Notes: generated by a model from the letters alone, not told the origin. A DNA stretch of 64,000 nt from Cordylochernes scorpioides (GCA_030710605.1 CP092870.1:16344684-16408683); one strand, 5' to 3'. Counted from the first letter of the stretch, positions 10,579 to 22,460 are shown. Made by a program: numbers and translations.

Positions 10579-10969
10579 AACTTTTATTACATATACTTTT
10601 CAAAATTATTTATTGTAGATAAATATAATAAGACCATATGGGACTTTAGAAAAGTTTTTGACTCTTTACTAAGTACATAAGGAGTACAACCACTACAATG
10701 TATAGCTTCCAGAGTAGAATGTTTGTGAGACAATATACCTGTACTTCCACACACCACTATTGTAATCTATCTAGCCTCTGTGATGGTGTATCTGTCATAG
10801 TCAGTGGACATGTGTTGGCAGGTACATTTGTGCCGTAAAGGTGGCTCATCTTCTTGAATGTTTTGTTGTGGAAGACATTAAGTTTTTACAAGATTTTCCT
10901 CTGAGACTTAGTTGCTTAAAAAGGCTGGAATTTTGGATTTTGAATTTTTTTTAAAACCTAAGTATTTGG

Positions 10970-11205
10970 GGTACAGGCCATGATAATCATGATGGGTAGT
11001 TAGCGATTTATTTTACTGTAAGTGCACCACGTATCTACACATATGACTTTTTCACTTACAAGTCATGACAGAGCCATGTTTGGTTACTTGCACTCACTAG
11101 TGGAGTTGAATTGTTGCAAGAACTGGGGGCCATTTGAAGTAATTTTCACCAGAAAAATGTGTCCAATACAGGATTTGATCCTGGGTTGTCAGAAATTGAT
11201 GGTTT
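10970..11205 (-). repeat. Degenerate SINE family A copy
   Basis: Minus-strand remnant: GGCCATGATAATCATGATGG at the left and GATTTGATCCTGGGTTGTCAG at the right match the tail and head of family A. Confidence 0.65.
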
Positions 11206-11548
11206 AGGGTACTTCTCCTTCAAACCCTTTGATAGGTGGTACTGGCGCCGAATGATCAGAATACCATGAATTAACAGCAATGAAGATGTCTTAAATATGG
11301 TTGAGGAGGGATATGGTCTTCTAGAGATGGAGAGGAGAACCACCATTTTTGTCCAACACAGTATTGCTGGAGGATGTTTGAAAGAAAGGCCAGGAAGTTG
11401 AGAAATTCATGACCATTTTGATATCTAACAAAATACTAGCCATAGGACTGCCATCCATGGATGGTTGAGAAGAAATGAGGCAGTCAATGAACATGGATCT
11501 TAAATGCCCCCATCTCTGTGGCATAGAGATTATAACAGTAGTATACAT

Positions 11549-11700
11549 TTGATAAGCTACAATTTGAATTGTAAATTAGAAACACAAGGTAATCCAATCC
11601 AAATTAATAAATAGTGTGTGACATTTTGGTAACAAATGCTGTTACCAAAATGTCACTCAATTTTTATGGATTTGGTAATATTACCTTGAGTTGATAGTAA
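11549..11700. repeat. Palindromic element (family P1), short copy
   Basis: ACACAAGGTAATCCAATCC ... GTGTGTGACATTTTGG and the inverted TTTTGG/GGTAATATTACCTTGAG arm. The central region is reduced. Confidence 0.6.
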
Positions 11701-11771
11701 ACATTTGTATGATGATTATCTCTGTCAATGTAATCATTCCTGGTACATTGAGGATTCATCTCAAAACTATA

Positions 11772-11951
11772 TACATTAGAACCTCTCTTTAGCGGACACC
11801 CCGCTAGCGGACACCTCTCTATAAAAGACAGTTTTCATTTGCAAATTTACCATTTAAACTATTTAACAACTCTCCAGTAAGAGGACACCTCTCCCTAAAG
11901 GACAGTTTGGCTCTGCAATTAGGTGTCCTTTACAGAGAGGTTCTACTGTAT
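11772..11951. mobile_element. MITE family M1
   Basis: Ends TACATTAGAACCTCTCTTTAG and GAGAGGTTCTACTGTA are inverted copies flanked by TA, with internal inverted segments AGCGGACACC / GGTGTCC. This fits a non-autonomous Tc1/mariner/pogo-type element (TA target). Other copies: 12857, 24365, 25974, 26305. A degenerate, possibly related stretch follows to about 12545. Confidence 0.7.
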
Positions 11952-12856
11952 ATATATATGGTAGAATCTACCTTAGTCGACACAAGTGGCACCTCTAAAC
12001 AACACACAGTTTTTATCCCCAAAATTGCTCTCTCATTGAAAATACATTAGCGCTAGCAGATACCTTCAAACAACAGACACTTTCCCAATCCATTATTTAT
12101 TGATTTTATACATATGATAGACATGTGTGGGAAATTTAGAAATTGAAAGTTGAAAACAAAGAATATATTATTTTCAAAAATAAAAATTTATTTTCAATGT
12201 TTAATGGTATTTAACTAGTTTACTGTAACCATTTACTAAGTGTTAAGCAAGGATATAAAATATGCTATAATAATTAATTAATATAATATGCTCATAAAAA
12301 TATTATTTTTAGTTTTAATATTTAAAAAATAGCAACTTTCTGGTAAGAGGACATCTTTCTGTAAAGAACACTTTGGCTCTGCAACTATGTATTGTCCTTT
12401 ACAGGGAGGTCCTTTAAATGGAAGTTTGTTACACTTTTCTGAAGCTTCTGATATTTTCAATGAAATAGAATATAAAGGAAGGCTCACAACAACACACAAA
12501 CAAAACAAAAACTATATTTCGGGTTCATTTTAGCGACATTTTACTGTATATATAACAATGCATTTATTCTGAATTCTGAACAACAAATGTGCCACAACAT
12601 CGGCAGATCCCAAGAAATGCCAATAGCCAATATACCATGGTTTTGTACTATGGTACAGGTGACATATAACATACATTAAAACAACTAAATCAGCCAAAAA
12701 CGGTGTTTGAGCTAGCCGTGGCGGTAAAACCAAGCTTGGCCCTGTAGGAAAATGGTATTCAAACATGAAAAATTACAAAACTTTTTTTTCCTAATAAATA
12801 CATAAAAATAATGTATTTATTGATGAAAATTGGTTCTAATTTTAAATTTTTGAATA

Positions 12857-13020
12857 TACAATAGAACCTCCCTGTAAAGGACACCTAATTGCAGAGCCAA
12901 AGTGTCCTTTAGGGAGAGGTATCCTCTTACCGGGGAGTTGCTAAATAGTAAAAATGGTAATTTTGCAAATGAAAACTGACCTTTATAGAGAAGTGTCTGT
13001 TAAAGGGAAGTTCTACTGTA
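12857..13020. mobile_element. MITE family M1, inverted copy
   Basis: TACAATAGAACCTCCCTGTA ... GTTCTACTGTA, the reverse orientation of the copy at 11772. Confidence 0.7.
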
Positions 13021-13035
13021 CAGCCATATACAGTA

Positions 13036-13160
13036 TATAACTTCAAGGTTATAAGACCAAATCCAAATAAATAAATAGTGTGTGACTTTTGGTCTGACAG
13101 TGACGATTTGGTCTTATTACCTTGTGTTTATAATCTATAATCCTAATTGTGCCTTATCAG
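13036..13160. repeat. Palindromic element (family P1), deleted copy
   Basis: Arms AAGGTTATAAGACCAAATCC and GGTCTTATTACCTTGTGTTT joined after loss of most of the centre. Confidence 0.6.
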
Positions 13161-13419
13161 TATATAACTTCAATATTTAAACCAGCTAGAATTCAACATC
13201 CACTTTAATTCAACAGTTTTCAAATACAACTATTTTCATTAATTTAACTGACTATAATGCAACACCAAGTTTAATTCAACTAAAAATTCAGATACCTTTG
13301 GGGTGTTAAAGAAGTTTGACTCTAAATAAAGATCGCGGTATAATTTTAATTTTTCGTTTTACAATCATCAGCCGCGTTATATTGTATTCTAAATAAAGAG
13401 CTTATGTCTATAGTTTATT

Positions 13420-13740
13420 AAATACCATTTCTGAGATTCCACTCTTCAGTGTAACATATATAAGCAGAATGATTCAATACAGTATTAGAGCTCTAAAGAA
13501 GAAGGTCTGGTAGATTAAATTGGCAAAACCGCTGGGAGGGTTCACCACTGATGAGCCAAGCCCTCCCAATATTTTTTCATCACAGTAAGGACAGTAGAAG
13601 TTTGATTGATGTATGAAACTGGTGTGGTGCACTTACAGTAAAAGCAGTCGCCTACTTCTATCCACCATGATTATCGTGGACTGTACCACGTGTACTAGGG
13701 ATAAGCCAAAAAAAAGAAAAAAAGAAAAACTTTTTTTTAT
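13420..13740. repeat. Family B SINE (-) joined to family A tail (+)
   Basis: 13420-13610 is an inverted family B copy (ACCGCTGGGAGGGTTCACCA, CAGTAAGGACAGTAGAAG). 13625-13740 is a 3' part of family A (GGTGCACTTACAGTAAAAGC ... CTAGGGATAAGC then A-rich). Confidence 0.65.
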
Positions 13741-14084
13741 TTGAAAGAAGGTCTTCCTTGGAGGTTTTATCTGAGGTATCATCCGTTGAGCAGTTGAAGT
13801 GTAGATATGCAAGCTTGTACTGTATGGCCTTGTAAGTTATTGTTGTTTATTTTTAAACTTCTAGACTCTTAGAGAAGAAGAAAAGAAAAATAATTGAAGC
13901 CATTAAAATATGATCTTGGAAAAGGCTACTCGCAGTGTCATGGGCAGATAAAAGGTCAAATTGTTTCAATCTTAAGTGAAATTAATACGTTAGATCTCTA
14001 GAATCCCACATATGCAAACATAGACTGATCTACTTCAAACATACACTCATGAACAAAACTTAGTCAAAAGGAAGAGGAAAGTCT

Positions 14085-14190
14085 TCTTCTTTCTTATCTC
14101 CACTCAATCATATTAGGGTATCAAGTTGTGACCCTTGATGGTATCTGTTTGACAACCATCATGACTGGGAGCACTACTCAATGGTAGGCC
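14085..14190 (-). repeat. LINE 3' end fragment (L-tail family)
   Basis: CTTCTTTCTTATCTCCACTC followed by AATCATATTAGGGTATCAAG is the reverse complement of the 3' end seen at 22165-22210 and 27570-27612. 5' truncated copy in reverse orientation. Confidence 0.6.
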
Positions 14191-14569
14191 GACTTTGCTC
14201 CAAAAGAAATGGCCGTGTCTGACATGAGGAACAGACGCCATGTGCAGCTGCTCCTAACATGGAGTACAAACGCTGCTCATCCTGTATCCCTGAATTAGGA
14301 GCCCTTACAGGATACTATCAGCCAGGCCAGCTGAACCCAGGTTTTTTAGTGAGCTTGTTACTGCTCCCCCTCCTTTTTCATCCGGGCTTGGGACCGGCAA
14401 AGGTAGAGTTGAGGAAAGTCTTTGATGTTGCCAGTTGTCATTTTCTTTTTTAAGAAGCCAGAGGCCATTTTGTGTATCTTCAATAAAGGTCACTGTATCA
14501 AATATCTTTCAGAGTTATTGTCTGAATCACGATATGTATGCTAAAGGGTACAAATTCCTTCCATGAGTG

Positions 14570-14880
14570 TATAGGTCAGGTCAGGGAAGGTGTGCTGAGC
14601 TGATGAAGTTATGGGGCTACACCAAAGATCCAAATTGTGCCTGCAACGTCCCACAATCAATGTCCCATATACTAGATGACTGCCCGCTGTACAAATTCAA
14701 TGGAGGAATCTCCAATCTCCATTCTGTCACCCCGGAAGCCCTGAACTGGCTGAAGGCCTTGCCTCTCAAACTTTAATGACCGATATGTCCTCACTTCTTT
14801 TTTCTAGATTTAATTCATTTTGTCTCCTCTCTAATTGTAAATACGCTGCTGTATCACCTCATAAGCATAAATAAATAAAT
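14570..14880 (+). repeat. LINE ORF2 C-terminal and 3' UTR fragment
   Basis: Codes GQGRCAELMKLWGYTKDPNC, then a Cys/His motif C-x-C ... H-x4-C (CACNVPQSMSHILDDCPLY) typical of the zinc-knuckle end of Jockey/I-type ORF2 proteins, stops at 14776 and ends in a (TAAA)n tail (ATAAATAAATAAAT) near 14875. 5' truncated, so pseudogenic. Confidence 0.55.
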
Positions 14881-14904
14881 AATGAAAGCAAATGGTTTAG
14901 AAAT

Positions 14905-15065
14905 GATGTTGGGAAAATTGAAGGAAAACCTGCAATGAGCTGGCTAGAAGGGGTCAAGAAAACTACTGAAGGCCACTAGATGCAAGTGATGGTCACTCTC
15001 AGATCAAATTGGAGAATAGTTGTCAATATAGTCACTAAAAGTTGACTTGATGAACACTAACAACA
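14905..15065 (+). repeat. LINE ORF2 C-terminal relic (copy 1)
   Basis: TTGGGAAAATTGAAGGAAAACC ... CAAATTGGAGAATAGTTGTC encodes GKIEGKPAMSWLEGVKK-like residues, resembling the end of ORF2 in RTE/L2-type LINEs. A diverged second copy lies at 17356-17505. Confidence 0.45.
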
Positions 15066-15749
15066 ACAGCAACATTATTAAAATGGTGTTTGATGGCCTC
15101 AGTGTCACTTCTGTGGCCAGATTCCACCACAATAACCATATACAACAAGTTGGCTTTACAATGGGACAACTTCCAATCTACTGAAGAAACATGGCTTGAG
15201 CAGGCCTATTTACCTTTCAGTTGGGCTTTTTTTTTTTTTTTCGTATTGAAAAATAAATGCTTTTTTTTACATCCATGGACAAAACTTGAGGGAGTGGAAA
15301 GGCTTTAAGGTTGCTGTTTCTATCTATTTTTTGAAGGAGAAGAGGCAATTTTGTTCACACTTTGTTATCTTGTGTGTTTTCAATAAAGGTCAATGTTATA
15401 ATGGTTCCAGAACAGTTGTTCTGCTGTCTTGATGTCAGAGGGTTTAGATAGAAGTTGACATAGCTGCTATATTTCTCCAAGCTTGAATTATATTCTGTAT
15501 CAAACTAGAGGAGACTTCTTGAACTGGTGTAACAATGACGGAGATCACCAACTTATTTACATAGTTGAACCATAATATCTTTTCTTGGGTATGTCTCTTT
15601 TTTGTTTACTTATTGATTGATTAATTTTGGAAAGTCTACATAGATATTTGGGGCATGTCTCCTGTTTCAATATTTGATATTTCTTTCCTGGCATAAGTCA
15701 GTAATCTCAACACAACACCTTAAATAGATTCTTGCTGACATATTATGCC

Positions 15750-15985
15750 TAAGAAAAAAAAAAGGCATCTTCCTATTGTGCAACTAAAAGTTGCTGATAG
15801 CTTGCACCATCTATTGGAATAAATATCAACTAAAATTATCAACTAAGTTAGTTGATATTTATTCTGATAGATGGTGCAAGCCATCAGCAACTTTCAGTTG
15901 CACGATGAGGAGATGCCTTTTTTTCTTTCTTAATTTATACACCTTATCCCAGTACAATTTCACATTTGTACTATTTTTTTTGGCC
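15750..15985. mobile_element. Hairpin element (family P2)
   Basis: Inverted arms AAAGTTGCTGATAGCTTGCACCATC ... GATGGTGCAAGCCATCAGCA around a TTAGTTGATA centre, with A/T-run borders AAAGGCATCTTC / GAGATGCCTTT. A second full copy lies at 28675-28930 and a half copy at 21320-21405. Confidence 0.7.
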
Positions 15986-16591
15986 TATTATGCCTAATGA
16001 TTCTATACACCAGACAAATATAGGTAAGAAAACATTTTAGAATGCAGACTTTTGTTTTATATGGTTTTGATAAATCACTTTTTCAAACATACATTTGAAA
16101 TGTTATAACTGCTCTTGAGGAACTCTTCTGACACACCCTTTTGGACATCCTGGGTGGGGAGATGTTATATAGATAGATAGACACTTGGCTATTTCTTGGC
16201 TCTCTTTGAAGCCTCGTTTTGGCTGCCCTACAGGATTGGCTAAGACAGTTTCAAACTGCCGCTGCGTCCATGCCGGTAAGCTGGCAGTTTTCAGGCCTAC
16301 TTCTAATCTTAATACTTGAGGGTGGTGGCCATACAAACTCCACTTACTAAGCTCTTCTCTTTGCTCCATCAACAAACCAGCTTTTTACCAGGGGTAAATG
16401 ACCTCCAAAGAGATACTTTAGAAAATATTTATTTTCTTTAATAATTTTTATTCATTTTTACCATTTTAGTTCTCTAGCTGTTCAAAACTAGACTTGAGAT
16501 ACATATATATAGCTTGAAACATTATCAGTAGGTTGTGTCTATCACAGGACATTGGCCCACACCATCTCACACAGACATGGAGAGAATCAAC

Positions 16592-16766
16592 AGGGTCCTA
16601 ACAGGGATGATAAGGCACAATTTGGATTATAGATTATAAACACAAGGTAATAAGACCAAATCCAAATAGTGTGTGATGTTTCGGTAACAGCGTTGTTACC
16701 GAAACATCACACACTATTTATTTATTTGGATTTGGTCTTATTACCTTGTGTTTAGGGTCCTAACAG
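16592..16766. mobile_element. Palindromic element (family P1) with 13-bp TSD
   Basis: Complete copy between direct repeats AGGGTCCTAACAG (16592-16604 and 16754-16766). It starts GATAAGGCACAATTTGGATT and has a central GGTAACAGCGTTGTTACCGAAAC palindrome. A 13-bp duplication is longer than that made by usual DNA transposases and fits target-primed insertion. Confidence 0.75.
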
Positions 16767-16799
16767 TATTCTATATACAGTTATGAGCGTCATGCGATC

Positions 16800-17095
16800 T
16801 TAATAATTCTTCATCTCTGTCACCGTTTGCTTTTTTTTTTGGAATGACGCTCTCCTATTGGTTGGCTACAATCACGCCACCTTTGCCCCACCCCCCCCAT
16901 CATGCCCCCCACACGCGCTTTTTGGTTTTTGTAACTATTGTGTTGGAGCGGGTCGCTCCTTAAATAATCTATTGTTAACAATACCTCATTATAGGTCCGC
17001 AAATATCGAAAGTATAGGTATGTAGCTTTTGTACGGGTAGATATGCACACGGGTCAATCCTGGGGCGAAGCCCGGGTCACCCGTCTAGTCTTATA
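16800..17095. repeat. Unclassified interspersed repeat
   Basis: Contains C-runs (CACCCCCCCCATC), CCGACGC-type GC patches and a terminal GGGCGAAGCCCGGGTCACCCGTCTAG with a GC-rich hairpin. It looks like the end of a transposon, but I cannot name the family. Confidence 0.3.
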
Positions 17096-17355
17096 TAAAT
17101 AGGAGTAACATAAAGGTAACCCAGGCTCCTGGAGCGTATATTAATAGGATATCCACAGAAAACAATGACTGATATCATAGCCCAGATCTGGTACTTCCCT
17201 CTAACTAGAGAGTTATCTAGTCCTTACATTTGGTTACTTCACAACACACACATCAGTGCAGTATAAATGTTTTTGTCCATATTGTTTTTTCTTCAGTGGT
17301 TGATACAGATGTGATTTGCCAGTGCAGGCCAGTTGAATGCCTGATTTAGAAAATA

Positions 17356-17505
17356 TGTTGATGTTGGGAAAAATTGAAGGAAGACCTGCAATGAGCTGAC
17401 TAAAGGGAGTTAAGGAAGCTACCAGAAGTCACTAGATGGGTCACTAACAGAGCAAATTGGAGAATAGTTGTCCATATAGTCAACTTGATGGACAACAACA
17501 GCAAA
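17356..17505 (+). repeat. LINE ORF2 C-terminal relic (copy 2)
   Basis: Diverged copy of the 14905 relic: TTGGGAAAAATTGAAGGAAG ... GAGAATAGTTGTCCATATAG. Confidence 0.45.
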
Positions 17506-17716
17506 TTTATGCAAAGCTAATGCAATATCTGTTGGGACTAGGGAGAGGATTAAATTGATAAATGGAGATCCATTTCAATTAATACATATGATAGAGTTAT
17601 TGAAAATAACAAATATGTATATTTTTTATAACTTCTGTCTTGTTTTTTCTACTCGGATCAAATATTTGTCATATAATATGGCTATTTAACACACACACAA
17701 CTACAAAACTTTTATT

Positions 17717-17945
17717 ATGATGCATTAGTGCGTCATCTGTTATCAAAATACGAAACTATTTTAGACGCGTATGATTCTTTTAAAAATAAGACAATTTCTA
17801 TTGCCCTTACTGCAATGCAAAAATTAATGGGAGGGCCTGGCTCATCAGTAGTGAACCCTCCCAGCAGTTTCGCCAGTTCAATCTACCATACCGCTGTTAT
17901 ATTGCATTTTTGAAACTTCCTTTTATAGGGATACTGATGATAGAC
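17717..17945 (+). repeat. SINE-like family B copy
   Basis: TATGATGCATTAGTGCGTCATC at the start, core GGGAGGGCCTGGCTCATCAG and CAGCAGTTTCGCCAGTTCAA. Close to the palindromic pair at 6290. Confidence 0.7.
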
Positions 17946-18409
17946 TCTTGGAATGGGTATTTTAGATAAACTATGGACATAAGCTTTGAGGACAGCAGAA
18001 TTACATAGAATTATAAATATATTATACCTTCATAATATATAGGCCAATTACTGTCTCTCATCACACACATTTCTCTTTGTTTTTTTTTTTTAATTTCCAC
18101 TAGACGCCATTTAGGTTCAAGATCTGCAATGACATGAAACTAATTAAAACATTTAAGATATAATTTACAGATGTGCTATATATGTATATGTTATCTACAC
18201 AATTTATCTTGGGTTAAACTACCACACAGTTGGTACCAAGTTCTTTCTAAAATTTCTTCCTTCTACCCCCGATGCCTGAAATTTAGGAGTGTTGATGTGT
18301 AAGAGACAATTAACACAGTTTTATTGACATCAATACAAGGTGCATCGTCCCCACTGGTAATGAGTAATTTACAACGATGATGTGTATATTACAAAAATCA
18401 GATCTATGT

Positions 18410-18735
18410 TTTTTTTTTTTTTTTTGTTTATCCCTAGTACACATGGTACAGGCCATGGTAATCATGGTAGGTAGAAGTAGGCGACTGCTTATACTGTAAG
18501 TGCACCACATGTCTACATATGCGAGAAGCAGTTCGACTTTTGCACTTACAAATGTGCCAGAGCCCCGTTTGATTACTTGAACTCGCTGGTGGGGTTGGAC
18601 TTTTGCAAGAATTGGGGGCCATTGGAACATTTCTTTTTAATCATAAAAAAAGTGCCCAATGCGGGAATCGAACCCGGGTCTTAGTGGTTGAAAACCAATG
18701 GTTTAGACCATCCTTCCACCGACCGAGTATCACTA
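18410..18735 (-). mobile_element. SINE family A, complete
   Basis: Poly-T, CCATGGTAATCATGG, GTGCCAGAGCCCCGTTTGA and tRNA-like head with GGGAATCGAACCCGGGTC (B box on -). The B box is the best preserved in the window. It should not be read as a functional tRNA gene. Confidence 0.85.
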
Positions 18736-18983
18736 GATCTATCATGTACAATGGATATGTATATGGCACTTCTGTCACCACTGTAGAGTTTGATGTAGAT
18801 CACCAGCGATACTACGCATTTCACAATTCACAAAGAAAATGTAGGTGACATGCTTTGCAGCTGAGATGGTAATGGAGAGAGAGAAGTAGACTTTGTTGGT
18901 TCAAAGAAGTAGGGTCAGATGAGAGACTGGTTCCCTTAGTGCACAAAGGGAAACATTTATTTCTTTGTCATTGAATGTGGTTG

Positions 18984-19290
18984 CTAGTATAGATTGGTTT
19001 TTAACCTTAAAGCCGCCAGGGTCACAGCCTGCCTGATGGTTGTGTTACTGTAACACTCTACAAGTAGTGGCTCATTGAAGACTTCCATCCATTGTAAGAT
19101 CATCAGTGTAATTCTTGCATTTTTTAAATGGGTATTTTTTTTTTGGTAAAGTTGCTGATTTGGCAAGATAATCTGCTCTTTTGTTTACTAGTATTCCAAT
19201 ATGGTTTATTGCATCAAGTGAAAGTGGCTGCAAATAATTACAATTTGTACTAATGAGAATTCCACTGCCTGAACCATCAGACAACTGCTA
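18984..19290 (-). pseudogene. LINE RNase H domain relic
   Basis: Minus-strand peptide INHIGILVNKRADYLAKSA matches the end of LINE-encoded RNase H domains (H-x-G-I-x-G-N-x-x-A-D pattern; the usual P-G-N is L-V-N here), followed by diverged downstream residues. Frame-disrupted. Confidence 0.55.
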
Positions 19291-19788
19291 GCCATGTAGA
19301 TAAGGTAGTCTATGCATTGATGTGTTTCTATTGTTTTAAGAGCCTTTTTTTAAAATTAGAGATGGGGGAATTAATGTTTTGGAGAGTCTTGAATTTCAAT
19401 GGTTATTGTAGAAGAGAGTTTGTGTAGATAGCTTGGTTATCCAACCAGGATAGGTGAATGGTAATCAGACATTGTGGTTTGAATGTCTAATAAGCCTTCT
19501 AGGACCAAGAGCTCTTGTCATCAGCAGAGTATGGTGGAACTAGACCTATCACAAACTAAATGATGGGTGAATGGCAGAATTATGTGTCACCATTAAAAAA
19601 AAAAACACTACCAACCTACTGTTGTTTCCATATTAGGGTTGTCAGTTCTCCATGTTGAGAGCGATCACATATGAAGTGGGATTGTCACTGTATGTGCGTT
19701 TCATATTCTTAGAATCAATGGCTAATGGGTACCTATCAAGAAGGCTACTTTGTTGGTTGGCCCTTTGACACCATGTGGATGGGTGCAG

Positions 19789-19972
19789 CAGGAAGAACGT
19801 GAGGCCAGAGCTGCCCTGAAGGAAGAGTGGGTCAGGAAGAACGCCCACCTAGAGGCCCAGCTGAGCATTGCACAGGAGAATGCTGCCACTCTGCGGCAAG
19901 ACTTGGAGGCTGCCACTGTGCGGCGCGACCACCTGGAGAAAACAGTGGATGACCTTGCTGGAGACAAACTGG
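19789..19972 (+). CDS. EEA1: EEA1-like gene, coiled-coil exon 7
   Basis: 184 bp. Starts in phase 0 (QEEREARAALKEEWVRKNAH...) after GGGTGCAG and ends one base into a codon before GTAAGT. The acceptor is a NAGNAG (GCAGCAG), so a one-Gln variant is possible. The 61 complete codons are typical stalk sequence. The leftover G joins the AG of the next exon to make Glu. Confidence 0.85.
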
Positions 19973-20754
19973 GTAAGTTATGCCATCCTCTCTTGTTGGA
20001 TATTTGAGTTAAAAGATGTTTGCATAGCCACCATCTGGGCATGCCACATTTTTAGGTTAATGCAATCTTTTTTCAAAATTTCTTATGATAATAATGGAGA
20101 TTATGATGAATACAATTAGAGCTAAAAGTTGATCCATTGAATACATTTATATAAAAAAGGAGAGATAAGAAGAATAAATAAAAAAAATTATTTAAAAGGT
20201 GTCACATGCATACCATCCTTCCACCCAATGTGTTCTGGCCAGATTAAACAACACATTTAGCCAATTTCATGACTCCTCTCATAGCATGTAATAAATTGTA
20301 GCTGATACTGTACTGAGGAGGCCCAATTGTCTGATTTTTGCCAAAGCTGGTATTGTGGATTATTCACAGATCTGAGTTTTCTGCTCAGAGAAAATCATAT
20401 GAGGCATTGTTTTGAGGCCCTTGATAAAAGTATCGAGCTGAGCCATGAAACAACTCTATAATACTTGAACAATAATCCTTTATTACCAAGCTAAGACTAC
20501 AATAAAAAAAGGCATCCAAAGCAACAAGACTACTCAAATCCTAACTCTGGACTGGACTTCTCAACTTAATCCATACGTCCTATTTATAGCACAAATAAGT
20601 TGAATTAAAACTAAGTAAATTGTGTTACAACAAAGAACAAATATGCAGAGACACAACAAAAAGTATTTTATGTATTTATTAAAAGGGACAGGTGCCTTTT
20701 TGACCACTCTAATAAATATATTGTTGAGGTAGGAAGTCATCTGGAGTAATTAAA

Positions 20755-21115
20755 ATGAGGGTTTTATTTGGTGGTGTCTTGCCCCTCAATGGAAAGGAGG
20801 GTGCCATTGTCCCATTAGTCAGCGACATTTCAGAGTTCCCTGTAGGCCTTCATGGTTACTGTACCGGCTCGGGGCTCACGACACCATACTTCGCCCTACA
20901 GGGCAGTCCCTTACTTGTGCTGCTTCTCCCGCCCGCCACATAGAGAAGGACTTCTGGGCAGGGTTTTATTTGGTGTGGGGTTCATTAGATCCTCGGGTAG
21001 GATCAGGTATATCAGATTGACTTTGGGTTTGTTTCCAGGTCTTGATTCTCTTGGGGAAATCCTAACTTGTCTATTATCTTTTCTCAAAAAAAAAAAAATA
21101 ATAATAATAATTAGT
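20755..21115 (+). repeat. Possible retroelement 3' end
   Basis: A moderately GC-rich stretch with two copies of GGTTTTATTTGGTG (20760 and 20963) ends in an A-run and (ATA)n tail at 21088-21115. No protein similarity I can recognise. Confidence 0.3.
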
Positions 21116-21562
21116 GAAATTAAAAAAAAAAAGGTGACCAAGTAGAGATGTCCATGGTCAAAGTATGCCCATTTTTGTGGTATTATAATAGATTAATAAT
21201 GTGAATGGAATAAAATAAAAAATAGGTAGACAAATGAAACAATGGTTCATGTTCCATGTTATACAACATTTAAAAAAAAATTAAATAAAAAATATATTTT
21301 TTAAATTTGAAAAATAGTACAAAAGTGAAATTGTATTGGGATCAGGTGGATAAATGATGGGTTGTCATCAGCAACTTTTAGTTGTATGATCAGGAGATGC
21401 CTTTTTATTGATTCTCTATATTGTTAATCAACATTTTGAGGAATCGCCAGTGTTTTCATGAATTGATATATTCACTTATTCAGATTTTTTTTCTCTCCTG
21501 CATTATGAATTAAAGAGGTAGTGATGAATGTAGTTGTGGGGTAACCCTCCTGCTGGGTGTAG

Positions 21563-21738
21563 AGCTGGAGGCCAAGTTAGAGAATGCCCTGGATGAGAGG
21601 CGAGCCTTGCTGGACCGCTGTCTGAAGCGGGAGAGTGAGTGCGAGAAGCTGCACACCACCAATATGGAGCTGCGGCGCAAGATGGACGACTCTGTGTCCG
21701 CCCTGCAGGAGCTGGCTCGGGAGAACCAGACTCTTCAG
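21563..21738 (+). CDS. EEA1: EEA1-like gene, coiled-coil exon 8
   Basis: 176 bp. AG completes the codon from exon 7, then 58 codons (LEAKLENALDERRALLDRCL...), ending in phase 0 before GTATGTC. Acceptor GGGTGTAG. It is GC-richer than flanking DNA and has a strong heptad pattern (MELRRKMDDSVSALQELARE). It leads directly into the FYVE exon pair. Confidence 0.87.
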
Positions 21739-21861
21739 GTATGTCTCTGGTTGGATCTACAGAAGTAACCTCATGTACACAACCCGAGGATGTAATACAT
21801 TCTCTCTTATAATAGACAAAACTAACAAATGTACACTCTATCTACAGTAGAACCTCACGTA

Positions 21862-22215
21862 AAATGATGCAATGCCTGCAGGAATGGAATTCTAATGCTG
21901 CACATGACTGGTACAGAGCAGGAGGGACAAGCACTGGTTCTGTCCTCCCAAGAGAACAACCGTCTTTGATTTCCAGACTTAAGTCTGGTCATCTATGGAC
22001 AATGACTTTCCAGAATGGTTGCAAGGTTTTCCCACTATGTACTAAGTGCAATTCTCAACCTGCAACCCCAAAACACATTATTGATTGTATTGACTCATCC
22101 ATTGATGAGCTTTACTCTTCCCCAGCAGACACCATCAAAAGTCTCAAGCTTTACAAACTTGATACCTTAGTGTGATTGAGTGGAGATAAGAAAGAAGAAG
22201 AAGAAGACATAAAAT
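21862..22215 (+). pseudogene. LINE ORF2 C-terminal and 3' tail
   Basis: Reading frame with HDWYRAGG ... RLKSGHLWTMTFQNGCKVFP, then C-x2-C ... H-x4-C zinc motif (LCTKCNSQPATPKHIIDC), stop at about 22175 and a 3' UTR ending GATTGAGTGGAGATAAGAAA(GAA)n. The same end is found at 27260-27612 (+) and in reverse at 14085 and 28455, so one LINE family inserted at least four times. Confidence 0.7.
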
Positions 22216-22317
22216 GATAATGGAGACAACATTGAATATATCACAACTTTCAACTACTGCTCAACCAATTTACATTTCAATGTCAGTGGGCACTTTAAAA
22301 AAAATTATAATTTAAAA

Positions 22318-22460
22318 AAATGCTCCAATGGTTCCCAATTTTTGTAAAAGTTGAACTGCCTTTCACATGTGTAGACATGTGGTGCACTTATAGTAAAAGC
22401 AGTCGCCAACTTCTACCCACCATGATTATCATGGCCTGTACCTCATGTACTAGGGATAAT
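22318..22460 (+). repeat. SINE family A 3' fragment
   Basis: GTTGAACTGCCTTTCACATG, CCATGATTATCATGGCCTGT, CTAGGGATAA. Confidence 0.65.

Noticed and set aside
14259-14493. Short ORFs on both strands near 14.3 kb
   Set aside because: No motif, no splice support, and overlap with LINE fragments.
18645-18725. tRNA gene on the minus strand
   Set aside because: B box and tRNA-like head belong to SINE family A, followed by the SINE body and A tail; the cloverleaf is incomplete.
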